The notes under the pieces are model-generated. The model did not search any database and was not told the origin of the DNA. It was given only the letters and a program-made list of their open reading frames with translations. The translations under genes and the position numbers were made by a program. DNA of 64,000 nt from Absidia repens (lineage: Eukaryota; Mucoromycota; Mucoromycetes; Mucorales; Cunninghamellaceae): NCBI GenBank assembly GCA_002105175.1, contig MCGE01000002.1, positions 1,860,001 to 1,924,000 on the forward strand. Direction: 5' to 3'. Positions 23,301 to 34,043 of the stretch are shown piece by piece (position 1 is the stretch's first letter; each line of letters begins with the position of its first letter).

Positions 23301-23847
23301 AAGCTAACACCTGATTTTTTTTTTTTTTTTTTTTTTTTGAATTTGATTTCTATGGAATAGATATCAGCATCAAACGGTTTATGGCAGATGACTTTTTATG
23401 GACATTTATTGTGCGCTTTGTTCTCTGTGGGATTATCTTACGGTGTCATTCGTCTTTCAAAAGCGAAAAGGTAATCCAAAAAAAACAACCCCATTTCATT
23501 CATACCAATGACTAAACCCCTCCTTCCCTTTCCTTATATTATCCTTCATGCAGTCTTATCCTACTAGCTATCCAAATATACCAGAAGCCATCTATACAGC
23601 GCCTGACATTATGGCTCTATTCAATGAACTTACTGTGATTGCCGATGTCAGCACCTACTTCAATATCCCCTTGGCACCTGCTGCTGCTCCTACTCCTACC
23701 TCTGCCACCACTGTTGGAACATCAGTGACACTGCCATCAACAGCAACTTCGGGAACAACATCTGGTCAGCAAATACCAATACAACAACAAGCGAATCCAC
23801 CATCATCAACTTCTATCAGCAATCCTTCCCCAATGGATACAACTTAG
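20395..23847 (+). CDS. SCAI: SCAI-family protein (suppressor of cancer cell invasion homologue)
   Basis: Ten exons: 20395-20485, 20559-20898, 20969-21008, 21096-21128, 21201-21226, 21294-21386, 21472-21570, 21643-23234, 23361-23470 and 23554-23847; 905 residues. In animals SCAI is nuclear, represses MRTF/SRF transcription and acts in double-strand-break repair. The match to SCAI is continuous: EEFQYLLEKSQSLFSGLRDL, YFEKTFEVYTKLWKFQQAHR, YGLKRWEVGEIASKIGQLYY, YYLRTSETNYLNEAY, YYARFVVVCLLLNK, QIKFSELTLDMYRMLQSLER, NPHKYLLYRPTFTQL, PFTRKPLFLIVDS, and the end region. Two features differ. There is a Ser/Thr/Ala-rich N-terminal extension (about 130 residues). A long Thr/Ser/Gly/Ala low-complexity insertion (about 22390-22890) splits the C-terminal half. 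The human protein has about 600 residues. Four of the exons are under 100 nt, down to 26 nt. Confidence 0.93.
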
Positions 23848-24310
23848 TTTTAGTTTTACTCCCCTACATCATTCAATCTTCGCATAGTATAGTGCTTTTT
23901 TTTTTTATTTTTATAATACGGTTTTTATTTCAAAAAATAAAATAAACTACGCTAATGATATCTATATCTATATATCAAACGTCTATTAAAAAGATTTGTG
24001 ACAATATGAGCTTTGGGTATTGGTAGAGCTACGTATATATATATATATATATATATATGAAAAAAGAGACGAGAGACATACTACCGAACTATCTGCGGAA
24101 TGGTGGAATAAAAAAATATATGGCACGTGTGGATACAGGAGTAGATATACTAGTGTAAAAAAAAAAAAAAAAAAATGTGGGAAGGGAATCAATGTAATAA
24201 AAGGGAAAGGGATAGAAAACATCTACAAAGCTACAATGATCAAAAAAGGGGGAAGGAACGGCAATAAAGACAAAGCACACACTTGGGAAGAATTGGGGAG
24301 AAATAGGATT
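23848..24310. other. intergenic between convergent SCAI and M36 genes
   Basis: 3' UTRs with AATAAAATAAAC near 23936, an (AT)n run at about 24034-24058 and an A tract at 24157-24174. No gene is seen. Confidence 0.6.
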
Positions 24311-24862
24311 CTATTGACATTGAGGGGGCACATTGTAGTCTTCTATACGTCGGTCAGTCCATCCTTCGTTGTCAAGTTTTGCTTTGACACCAAGTCCACG
24401 TTTCGCAAAAGCAGTATAGAGAGTGCAGTAGTTTTCGCCACCTGTCAATGCTCTATCGGCATCCAAAATAGCATCCCTAGCATTCACAAACGAAGGAGAA
24501 CAAGGTTGTAATTTCATTCCATCCATCACCAGTTGTAGAGCCAGCGTATTTCCATAGGAGAAGATGTGATGCTTGGCCACCCGCAAGTCTCTTGTTGACA
24601 TGATGGGAATCCCACGACGGTTTGATGCGGTTGCTGGCGTAGGTGGAAACCAATCTGATGTGAAACCATGCTTGTCCACCAAATTCCAATACACTTCGTA
24701 TAACATCTCGGCCCATACTTCACCTTTCGCGTGAACACTCCAGTATTCAGATTGATCCATCATCTTGTAGGTGCTCGGGTTGGTGTACATGCTTGTCGAA
24801 TACTAAAATAAAACAATAAAAAAAATATCGTCAATTTACCAGCTTCTCGTTTTGAAGTGTCA

Positions 24863-24899
<37 letters not shown>

Positions 24900-26811
24900 C
24901 TACTCATCATGGTACATACCTTGTATTTTCGGATGCTTTCACCACCATTTGCCCAGTCGCCCATCCCAAAGTCAATGTCACGTTTGTATTTCGGTTTCAT
25001 GCGGAGAATGGTGGCAACAAAATCACCCCAGCCTTCCCCCATCCCACCAGCCTCGCCCCACCCAAGACAATTGCTGTTCTTTGGACCACCCGTCAGACGA
25101 TTCGAAAGACCATGTGTATATTCATGAATAACAATCCCGCTTTCAAAATCACCATCACGCATAGGCTGTGTTTCGTCCCAAACATACATTCGCATCTTGC
25201 CATGTCATCCATCGGGCGGTGTGGCAAAATTGGCGTTGCTGCGTCCCGATCCATCTTGAGCATTGGCAACCACAGCATCATTTTCGCCATCATCATCATC
25301 ATCGGCTTTCATTTTTCGACCACGACCTAGATTGTCTTGCTGGAAGTTGCCTGCCTTTTCATCAAATCCATACCGGTAGAAGAGATCATGTGCCATGTTG
25401 CACCAGTAAAAGAGATTCGTCACTGCCGCATCTTGATAGGCTTCAGGTTCGTCCACATCAAACTTGGCGTTGTAATCAAACACCAACGCATCACCACCAA
25501 AGCCACCACCTGTATGTCCTTGAGGGCGATAGTTGTTTTCCCACTGGTAGCCACCATCCGGATTGGTGTGTGCGTAGACATTGTTTCCCACTGTGACATT
25601 GAAGGTCAACCCCTCTTGTGACGACATTTTTTGGTTGTCCTCTGTTCCACGTTTAGAGTAAGCACCTTGTGAATGCCAGCCTTCAGGACTTGCAAAGGCA
25701 TCATAGGGGTTCTTGACCATGCATTGTTGCGAGTCCAAAGGATCATTTGAACCAAACGGGATGACGTTGTAGTAAGCAGTCGCAGGCCCAAAGTCGTGCA
25801 CCCAATCCACCAAACCCACCATCGTTCCATCAAAAGCATGGACTTGACCGCTGTACCAATGGTCCTCCAGTTCCATTTCAATATCCCATACACGGACCAG
25901 GTGATTATTGTTTTGTTGTACATATGCATGTCGAGCACGAACAGGGTGAACAGTGCAAGGAACACCATCAATAGAGATAAAAGAACCATGATCACTGCCA
26001 TGGGACGATAAAACGGTAAGGTCCTGAGGAGTCAACATGGAGCCAATGCTGGTATCACTGAGTTTGGGTTTCACAAAATCAAAGAGCGCAACCACCGCTT
26101 CACTTGGGCTAATCATCTTGTTCCCCTTGACAAATCCATAGCCTTCTGTCACTTCCGTCTCCATATAGGTAAAGCGGCCGTTCTTCCTGATTCCAAGACG
26201 ATTGCCTTGTCCCAGAATAACTTGTGCAAGTCCATATTGAAGTTTCTAAATGTAGGCGGGGGGTGTTTAAAAAAAAAAAAGGTCAGTACGATACAACAAA
26301 GCAAGCAGACGTGTCCATTTCTTTATATAATATTCCATCCTTTTTTTTTTCTTCTTTTCGTTACCTTGACCAAGGAAAATGATGAGTGGCGTTTTCTAGC
26401 TTTGATATTAGCCTTAGCAAAAGAGTTGCCATATGATAAGACTTGACCATTTGGAAGGACATTGATGTTGATGTTGCCATTCAAAACTTGTAAACCATTG
26501 ACAGTTTGGCGAAGGTGGAAATGAGTAACTCCGCTAAGGTCAGATTTGTATGAAGCATGGATAATGAAATCGCTATTGGTAAGGGCAGACCGCACAAAGG
26601 CCAGAGATATATTTTCAGGAATTATAACTCCAGATAAAGAAGGTAGGTAATATTTGATTGGTGTATCAGCAAGATATTCACGATGAATGTCATCAGGGCC
26701 GAAATTGGGTACAAGATCTCGGTGGTGGTGTTGTTTCAATGGAATGCTGGCGACCATCAACTGATTAACTCCAAGAAGGAGACCAAGAACCAAGCAGGAG
26801 TGGAACCTCAT
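24311..26811 (-). pseudogene. M36 fungalysin-type secreted metallopeptidase with an in-frame TGA
   Basis: Three minus-strand exons, 26365-26811, 24920-26245 and 24311-24802, join in phase over 755 codons. The encoded type is a secreted zinc endopeptidase made as a proprotein. It has a signal peptide (MRFHSCLVLGLLLGVNQLMVA), an FTP-type propeptide with FHLRQTVNGLQVLNG, then the M36 catalytic domain. The zinc motif HEYTH is encoded at 25112-25126, followed by GLSNRLTGG and [10 protein letters not shown]. The single defect is codon 496, TGA at 25205-25207, in the segment after NFATPPDG where relatives read through to the metal site. Both sides remain fully conserved and open, with correct splice sites. 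This suggests a very recent nonsense mutation, a sequencing error or readthrough. Translation as written stops before the catalytic residues. Confidence 0.85.
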
Positions 26812-27726
26812 ACTGTATGACTATGTATAGGTATAGATATAGGTATATATATATGTGCAGAGACAAAAAGAGAAAGATAAGTAAAAGAAAAAGGAAGGAA
26901 AAGCAAATTCTACTTTAAAAATGATTTAGGCATCGGCATTTGAAAATGGCTGATCGCGAACGAAACTGCCTTGACTAAAGGCATACGCTCATGAATCGCA
27001 TATGATTATTCAGTAAACACATCCTGTGCTAGATAGTACATCTCTAAATTTATAGTTACAATATATATAAAGTGGCCTTTTGTCCATCGAAAGGTTTTGG
27101 GCCGATGAGCAGCGAAACTAAACAAGTGGATGGTGAAATCATTGATTTTGACCAATAGTTTTGATGCAAAAAACCAAGCATGGGAAAGAGACGGTGATGA
27201 TTAAATAAGAAACCAACAAGATGACACTTATGACGACAGAATCCAGGGGATCTAATCTTAACTTGGCTTTTGTCACCATAACATTATTGATTTTTATTTC
27301 ATTTTCGTAACTGTAAACTATCATACCAATATATTAGGCTATTTTTACATTGTTGTCTTGATTTTTTATGGGTCTCTTCGATGTCTTTTTTTCATGTGTT
27401 CATTATCGCCATTTTTTTAATCATTCAAGAAATATCCCTCTCGCCGATATATTTATAAACTTTATGCTTGCTGTAAACAAACTAAACGTATGAGGGACAA
27501 TATAAGATGATAAGCTATTCTATTGTACAGCGAGTAATGAAATATATTACAGTGAAGGTGTTAACTAAACGAGGTTGAATTCCTTCATCTTTATAAGGAC
27601 TTGGAGAGACAAAAACAACAATGACGGTGCTGGTCAGTGAAGGTGACTATTGTCATGATAATATCACCCTTATTTTGATCATGTTTCATGGTGTTGAGCG
27701 TTGTAAAAAAGAAGACAAGCAAAAAA
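26812..27726. other. intergenic upstream of the M36 gene
   Basis: A TATATATATATG run at about 26842-26854 just upstream of the M36 start could serve as its promoter. The remainder is AT-rich without a recognised feature. Confidence 0.5.
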
Positions 27727-28300
27727 AGGAGGTTTCCTTTTTCAAATCCCGCCCACGTGGTGAACTTTTTCTTCCCTATCAATTTTTTTTTTCCGCTCTG
27801 TCTCTCTTTCTTTTCCCGTTCTTTTCCTTTTCCTTTTTTTTTTTTTTTACTTCACCATTCAACTTCGGCAGGATTATGTTGGACTTAGAATAGTGTCAGG
27901 ACTAGTTTAGAAGCGTTTTCAGCTCAGGGATGACAACATGCATGGGGAAACCCTTTCATTTTGGATTCAGGATTTAGAACTACTCATTAGTCGACTTTTG
28001 GGATCTTCATTAGCTTACTTTAGTGTTAGTTTTTCCGTAGTTTGTATCTACAGTTGAAATAAATATGTATCTTTTTATTTTCTTCGACAAAAAATGTCCC
28101 AATAGCCTCTTTCATGTATTGTGCAGTATATTGGTCCCCACTTTAGAACTGTCTCTTAGTATTAGTGCTGAATATTCTTAAGATCTCACATTAGTCTCAT
28201 TCATATTCCCTCCATTAGAGCCTTTGCTACATTGAATCTCTCACATTTGGTTTTAATATCTACCAATAAGTTTCAATAAAATATGAAATTTTTTTAACCA
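27727..28300 (+). repeat. copy A of the dispersed CACGTG/core repeat
   Basis: Order of parts: AGGAGGTTTCC; CAAATCCCGCCCACGTGG at 27743-27760; a C/T-rich tract; CTTCACCATTCAACTTC; TGGACTTAGAATAGTGTCAG. Next are the core GGGGAAACCCTTTCATTTTG at 27944-27963 with GATTCAGGATTT, then TTAGTGTTAGTTTTTCC, AAATAAATATG, AATGTCCCAATAG, and a second end block with TTTCAATAAAATATG near 28280. The same parts recur in copies B, C, D and F. No reading frame is shared between copies. Confidence 0.9.
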
Positions 28301-29297
28301 TCCTCTGACCGATCAGATAGTGAAAAAGAATGTCGCAATTGTAGTTGTTCGGTGAGTGTCCCACTATCGTCTTGCTCTCTAATTCAACCACTATGACTAC
28401 TAGATCATTATGTATCTTTATTGTGCGCAACACAAAAGAAAAAAAAAATACTATTGAATATTTGTAGAGTCACTTATGGATTGACATTTGTGTATGCTGT
28501 TGAAGATATTATCCTGATACCAGACATCTTAATAAAGTAGCACTGATATGTGATCCAGACTTTAAATCCGGTAGATATGTTTCATAGCTTGGGATTTATT
28601 GCATTGGAAAAGGATGATAAACTTTGTTACAAGGTTCTTGTCAGAGGAGTTTGGGAAATGCGAACTAGAAGAGTCTGCATTGGCAGCATAACAAGATCAT
28701 CAGGTAAGTTACATGGAAAAAAGGAACACGTGGAGGAAGCGAGTAATGAAGGAGAATGCAGTAACAACGTGACTTTTGTTCCATCTCTTTTATTCCTATA
28801 TTGGTTATGTTGTTTTTATTTACATGTAAAGACAGTCATCCAAAAGCTATTTTTATCAAATGAGTAACACTGAATTCAGCGAAATTAGAAGCATCAGCAT
28901 ATCGAAATTCACAAGTCAGCAAACAGTATTGTAGAACTTTGGATGTTGTATGATAGATATGAATGACATGGCTATGCTTTTTATTTTTTTCCAGGACATT
29001 AATAAACTTCGATCATCTTTTCCTCTTGAATATTTGATGAAAAATAGACTGTAGTTATAACTATTATTAGCAGGAAAGATGTGGATACAAGTAAACAATG
29101 CTGGATTTAAAGTTCCACTCAATTTTCCGGTGGGCTTTGATTTACATATTATGGACAAAAAGAGGCAAGGAAGAAAGGCACCAAGAGGAGAATAGATATT
29201 GATGCAAACTACGACTGGTTTTATGATTAACTTATACCGTACTTCAACCTTAATTATGATTTTCGCTGGGTACAATCCCAGTCATTGAATCTGGATC

Positions 29298-29336
<39 letters not shown>

Positions 29337-29623
29337 TCGAACACTATAATTCACCTTCCAATGTCTACATGAAGTAATTCGTCCTACTAGAAAATTATCA
29401 GCTCAAAATTATATTATGCACCAATACCAGTAACAGCACATTCATTATATCGTGAGAAATGAAAAAAAAGGTTAATGATCGCTTAAGCCATGCAGGAATG
29501 CCAAACTACCAAGCTTTGCTACGCATTGATGGAAAATACAACTCCGACACGTCAATAAATTTTTCTGATTTTCGCTTTTGACTTTCTCCTCTTGTTTTTC
29601 ACTTTTGCTTCTTAACTGATTTA
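28301..29623. other. intergenic between repeat A and IDO
   Basis: AT-rich. A frame at 28550-28867 has an internal donor-like GTAAGT but no recognisable family. A T tract of about 36 nt lies at 29300-29336. No gene is called. Confidence 0.45.
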
Positions 29624-30438
29624 ATGACTTTTTTATTTACAAAACAACGATCTTATGTTTTTCAGAGTGGTTTAAACCAAGTATTTTTATCTTCTTCTCT
29701 TCTTGGTTCGAAACGCCATCAAGTAGCGTTACGGAATGGTTTTCCTGTTAGGACTTTCTCTCTGTTACTCGAACAAGTCGAAGATACCTCGACTATTCCT
29801 ATGTTTACTGTTGGAACTCATAATGGATTTTTGCCTCGTCAGGATCCCATGGCCCAGATTCCTGGTGAATTCAGATGTTTGGAATCTTTATTGCAACGCA
29901 TGCCACTTCAATTAACGGATGGTCGACCGGGTTTGTTGGCAAGTGGTCAATTTGGTGACGCCGTCAAGAAAGAATTACCACTATATAATGTTGATCAAAT
30001 CAATGACCAACGACTTCTCTCTGGTAAAAAAAAAAAAAAAAAAAAAAAAAGGAATGTTTGATATCATGAACGTTAACGTTATATTATATGATCCTAACTG
30101 GCCTCTTTTTTTTCTATTTAGCTCTGTTTCGTGATTATTCTTTTGCTGCCTCAGCTTATTTACTTGAACCCTGCGATGTACTGTACCGCCAACGCAAGGA
30201 ATATGGTCTTGGTAGGAAAATCTTGCCCATGAACATTGCGGTTCCTTTGGATAAGGTAGCTAAAAAACTCTCCAGCAAGCCCTTCCTGGAATAGTAAGTG
30301 AATCTTTTTTATGCATATTTATCAAAGGATCTAGAAACCTCAAATGTTTACAAACCCTACTGTTTTTTATTGCCTTCATACAGTGCATTGAGTTATGTGT
30401 AAGTGGTTATTCGCGCTTTCCAATTTTAAATTTACAAA

Positions 30439-30478
<40 letters not shown>

Positions 30479-31796
30479 GATTGTTGGATGCTTTAGTCTA
30501 TACAATTATAAACGGCTAAATCACTTGGGTGATTTGACTTTTGACAACCTCTCTTTGATCCGTTCTTTTGCTGGAAATAAATCGGAGTAAGTATTGCATG
30601 ATGAATATTACAAAAATAGAACCTAGTAACAAAAAGTCCCATTCTTTTTTTTTGTTTTTTTAGGAAGGGGTTTATTCTCAATCATGTAACCATGGTGGCT
30701 CATACTCCAAAACTAGTCAAGTATGCCGTGGCTGCTTTGCAAGCTTCAGGAAACAAGGATCGTGCTTACTTCGATCAACAATTATCTGGCTTGAATGATA
30801 CTTACGAAACAATCAATAATGAAATGGAAATGATGTGGACTCGGAGCTTACCTGTTGATTATCTCAGTTTCAGGACATTCATTATGGGTACAAAGAATCA
30901 GGTAACACTTAGTTACTTAAAAATGATCTATTAAAGTTATTCATTCGCAGTACTCTTTTCATAGCCAATGTTTCCTGATGGTGTGATTTATGAAGGCGTC
31001 AGTGACCAGCCCATTGTCCACCGTGGTGAAAGTGGTAAGTTACATTATTTTCTTTTTTTTAAAAAAATGACCATATCAAGTCATATCTTTTTTTTTTTTT
31101 TCTCGCTTCAGGTGCGAATGACAGTATTATACCTTTGGCCGACAATCTACTTCAAATCACAATGCCTGAAAATCCAATGACTATAGTTCTCAAAGACTTC
31201 CGCACTTATCGTCCTACCAATCATCGCGAGTTTTTGGAATATATACAAGGTCGTGCAGAACAGGTGGCATTAAAGAAATTTGCCTTGCAAGACCCCAACT
31301 CGGCCGGCAAGTCATTCACTACCATTTTAATCCTCACTATTTGCACACTAACATGACAATTATACTTATACATAGCTCTGTACCTTTCCAATGTTGATCA
31401 GGTGCGTGCATTCCGTTATCGCCATTGGAATTTCAACAAGGAATACATCATCAGACATACTGATCACCCTGTCGCCACTGGTGGATCTCCCATTGTGAAA
31501 TGGTAAGATAAAGAAGCGCACTTCTCCAAATATGACTAAAATAAAATGGTAGTACTTATATGAAGAGTTTCTTTGTTGTTTTTTATTTTTACCATAGGCT
31601 GCCTAACCAACTGGGTGCGGTTTTGGATTTATTGAATGAAGTCGGGTCAGGCATCGATCACAGTAAATTGACGGAAGCGAATAAGGTTCGAGTTGATAAA
31701 ATTGACAAACGTGCGGCTGCCCAAAAACGTTACCTTACAAGAGAAGTCGAGAAACTCGAAAAAAAACTCAAGGACCAAGAGTTAAGGCACGGTTAG
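29624..31796 (+). CDS. BNA2: indoleamine 2,3-dioxygenase
   Basis: Nine exons: 29624-30023, 30122-30293, 30384-30398, 30497-30586, 30664-30901, 30965-31034, 31112-31306, 31376-31502 and 31598-31796; 501 residues. The heme enzyme opens the indole ring of tryptophan to N-formylkynurenine, the first step of the kynurenine pathway to NAD. Family blocks include SFAGNKSEKGFILNHVTMVAH, MFPDGVIYEGVSDQP and HRGESGANDSIIPLAD (the substrate-site R-G-x-S-G-x-x-x-S motif). Later blocks are FRTYRPTNHREFLEYI, the proximal heme-His region RYRHWNFNKEYIIRH, and TGGSPIVKWLPNQL. A Lys-rich helical tail ends the protein. Exon 3 is a 15-nt microexon, and intron 7 has a GC donor (CCG|GCAAGT). The N-terminal 40 or so residues are not family-conserved; the first ATG of the frame was used. 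Confidence 0.95.
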
Positions 31797-32299
31797 ATAG
31801 TCATTACTCTCTCTCCCTTTGTATATCTAGTTTATATAGTTAATTTATTAATTAGTAGTCATTGCTATATATTATTACTATTTTTACTTTTTGTACTGTA
31901 TTATAAATAAACTATTGTGTCTCTATAGTTTTCAATTTTCTTTTTTTTTTTTTTTTGCTGGGGGGGGGAGGGCGGTCAAATGAGGTTGGTCGTGGTATTA
32001 TTCAGAATTGGCTAAAAAAAAAAAAGGAGAATACACGACTATGGTTTAATTAATTGCTTTTACTGAAACGTATTTTTTATTCGGCCTTCATTATCCTTAT
32101 AAATATGATACTCAAGAAATACCTCTCTTTTCTATTTTTTTGAAGCGTAATGAACAGTGCGTTATAATAATCACGACGGTTGACCGAAACCACTCTACAA
32201 AGACTTCTTGAGAAGAAAACCACTCTACTACCACTATTGAACGGTGGCAGTTTTTTCATGAGATAAGGACTACCATGTTTATAATGTTGTCCAAAAAAA
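31797..32299. other. IDO 3' UTR and spacer
   Basis: AATAAACT near 31906, T tract at 31940-31956 followed by a G run (CTGGGGGGGGAGG). No gene is seen. Confidence 0.5.
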
Positions 32300-32990
32300 A
32301 GGGGGGAGGTTTCCTCTTCTGTGCCCACAAAGATCAAGGATAAAATAGTCGAACCCACAAAGATCAAGGATAAAATAGTCGAACCCACAAAGAAAAGACC
32401 AAATGGAATATTTCAAATCCCGCCCACGTGGAATATTTATTTTCTCCTCCTTCTATTTTATTTTTTCGGCCCTCTTTCTTTTTTTTTACATTTCAATTTT
32501 TCTTCACCATTCAACTTGTATGGCGTTATTTTGGATCTAGAATTATATCAGGACTAGTTTAGAAGGGCTTTCAGCTCAGGGATTTCAAGATGCATGGGGA
32601 AACCCTTTCATTTTGGATCTAGGATCTGAGGCACCATTAGTTGGCTTTTTAGAGTCATCATTAGCTTAGTTTAATGTTAGTTTTTCCATATTTTGTATCT
32701 AATTCGAATAAAATATGACTCTTTTTACTTGCTTCAATGAAAAATGTCTCATTAGTTTTTCATGTCTTGTACTTTATAACACAATGTATCAGATCTTCTT
32801 TTTCACGGTTGTCCCTTCAGATTAGGATTGCCCTTTCTTTAGATCTCCCAGCAGTCTTCATTACGTTACCTATCTTAGATCCCATGCTAAAATAAACCCC
32901 ATACTTTAGCATAATGTTGCTTATGTTTGCTTCAATAAATCATTCTTTTCCATTAACCACAATGTGACCTATTAAAAAAGTGAAAACTGC
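32300..32990 (+). repeat. copy B of the dispersed CACGTG/core repeat
   Basis: Contains GGAGGTTTCC, then an inserted 30-bp direct repeat, CAAATCCCGCCCACGTGG (about 32414-32431), a pyrimidine tract and CTTCACCATTCAACTTG. Then come CAGGACTAGTTTAGAAG, the core at 32596-32615, CGAATAAAATATG, AATGTCTCATTAG, and an end block with GCTTCAATAAATC near 32940. The core diverges after the first half (GATCTAGGATCT), which removes any shared short reading frame. Confidence 0.9.
32323..32391. repeat. 30-bp direct repeat, two full units plus a partial third
   Basis: A unit starting CCCACAAAGATCAAGGATAA and ending TAGTCGAA is repeated twice without a mismatch, then CCCACAAAG starts a third. It lies just upstream of the CACGTG box of copy B and is absent from copies A, C and D. 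Confidence 0.95.
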
Positions 32991-33400
32991 TGCTATAATA
33001 GCTGTTTTGTGAATGATCTATCAAACACTTCCTTTCTGTAAAGCTCATCCACCGTTCATATCAATTCGCCATTGCTCCATCTCTAGCTTAGTCTTTCATA
33101 TAGAATATTATAGCCCAAAATGAACTAAACATACTGTATACATCCATTTTATTAATTTTATTCTGTATGGAATAATAATGATATTAAAATAAAAGCAAAT
33201 AAGGTTCTAAAGAGAATAACCACAACAGCCGAATTAGCGGAGGCATTACTGTGCACCCTGTTTATTTCCGCACACACACACACACAAAAAGTTTCCCGGA
33301 CGACAGTATGGTTAGATTCCGCGGGAGCGATCATTAAAGAATAAAATCTCGAAGGTATCTAATGCGTCCCATCAAAATCCACGTCTCCCCGCTGCCACCC

Positions 33401-33444
<44 letters not shown>

Positions 33445-34043
33445 GAATTTGGGGGTGGTAGTGAGATGAGGGTACCCTGAGCATTGCTGTTTTAGACAAG
33501 TGCGACGGCAATCCATGAAATCCAGTATGTACAAGTTCGAGGCGCTGGATCTCATCTCCCTATGGATTGAAATCAGGATCCTTATCATGGTAACGGGTAA
33601 ATATAACCTGGTGCAGTACCTGTTGTTGCTGCTCTCTCTTGTCTACTCCGATCCTGCAAAAAAAAAAAAAAAAAAAAAAAAAAGCAGAAAAACAGAAAAT
33701 AAAAAAGGACCACCGCCAAACAAACAAAACCCATTTTAAAGTCTATCCCCGTACCTTCCCTATTCCTCACCCAAACTGAGTTGAGAATAGATATCACTGG
33801 ATTACATTGAGTAAATACAGCAGATCACATCATACAGTGATGAAAAATAAACATTTATTGTAAAAGTATGATAAACTAAGATGGAAGAAATAAAAAGAAT
33901 AAAAACTACAATGTGAGGGACCAAAGGGGGAATGCGAATAAAAGTAAAATAAATAAATGCATTAATGTAACAATATGATAATAAAAAGAGGGAGAGGCTG
34001 CGAGGGGGTATATATCAAGGGAAATGGTTCAGAATGCGGAGCA
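32991..34043. other. intergenic repeat B to RhoGEF
   Basis: Holds (CA)n at about 33273-33286, a T tract of about 41 nt at 33403-33443 and an A tract at 33658-33682. The RhoGEF 3' UTR adjoins 34044. Short frames across these tracts are not supported. Confidence 0.5.

Noticed and set aside
27941..27980. Short peptide frame in the repeat core (M-H-G-E-T-L-S-F-W in copies A and B)
   Set aside because: The ATG is lost in copies C and F1 and the stop position shifts in copy B, so the conservation is at the nucleotide level.
28550..28867. 105-codon frame with an internal donor-like site
   Set aside because: No recognisable domain, no matching exons nearby, and ordinary AT-rich surroundings.
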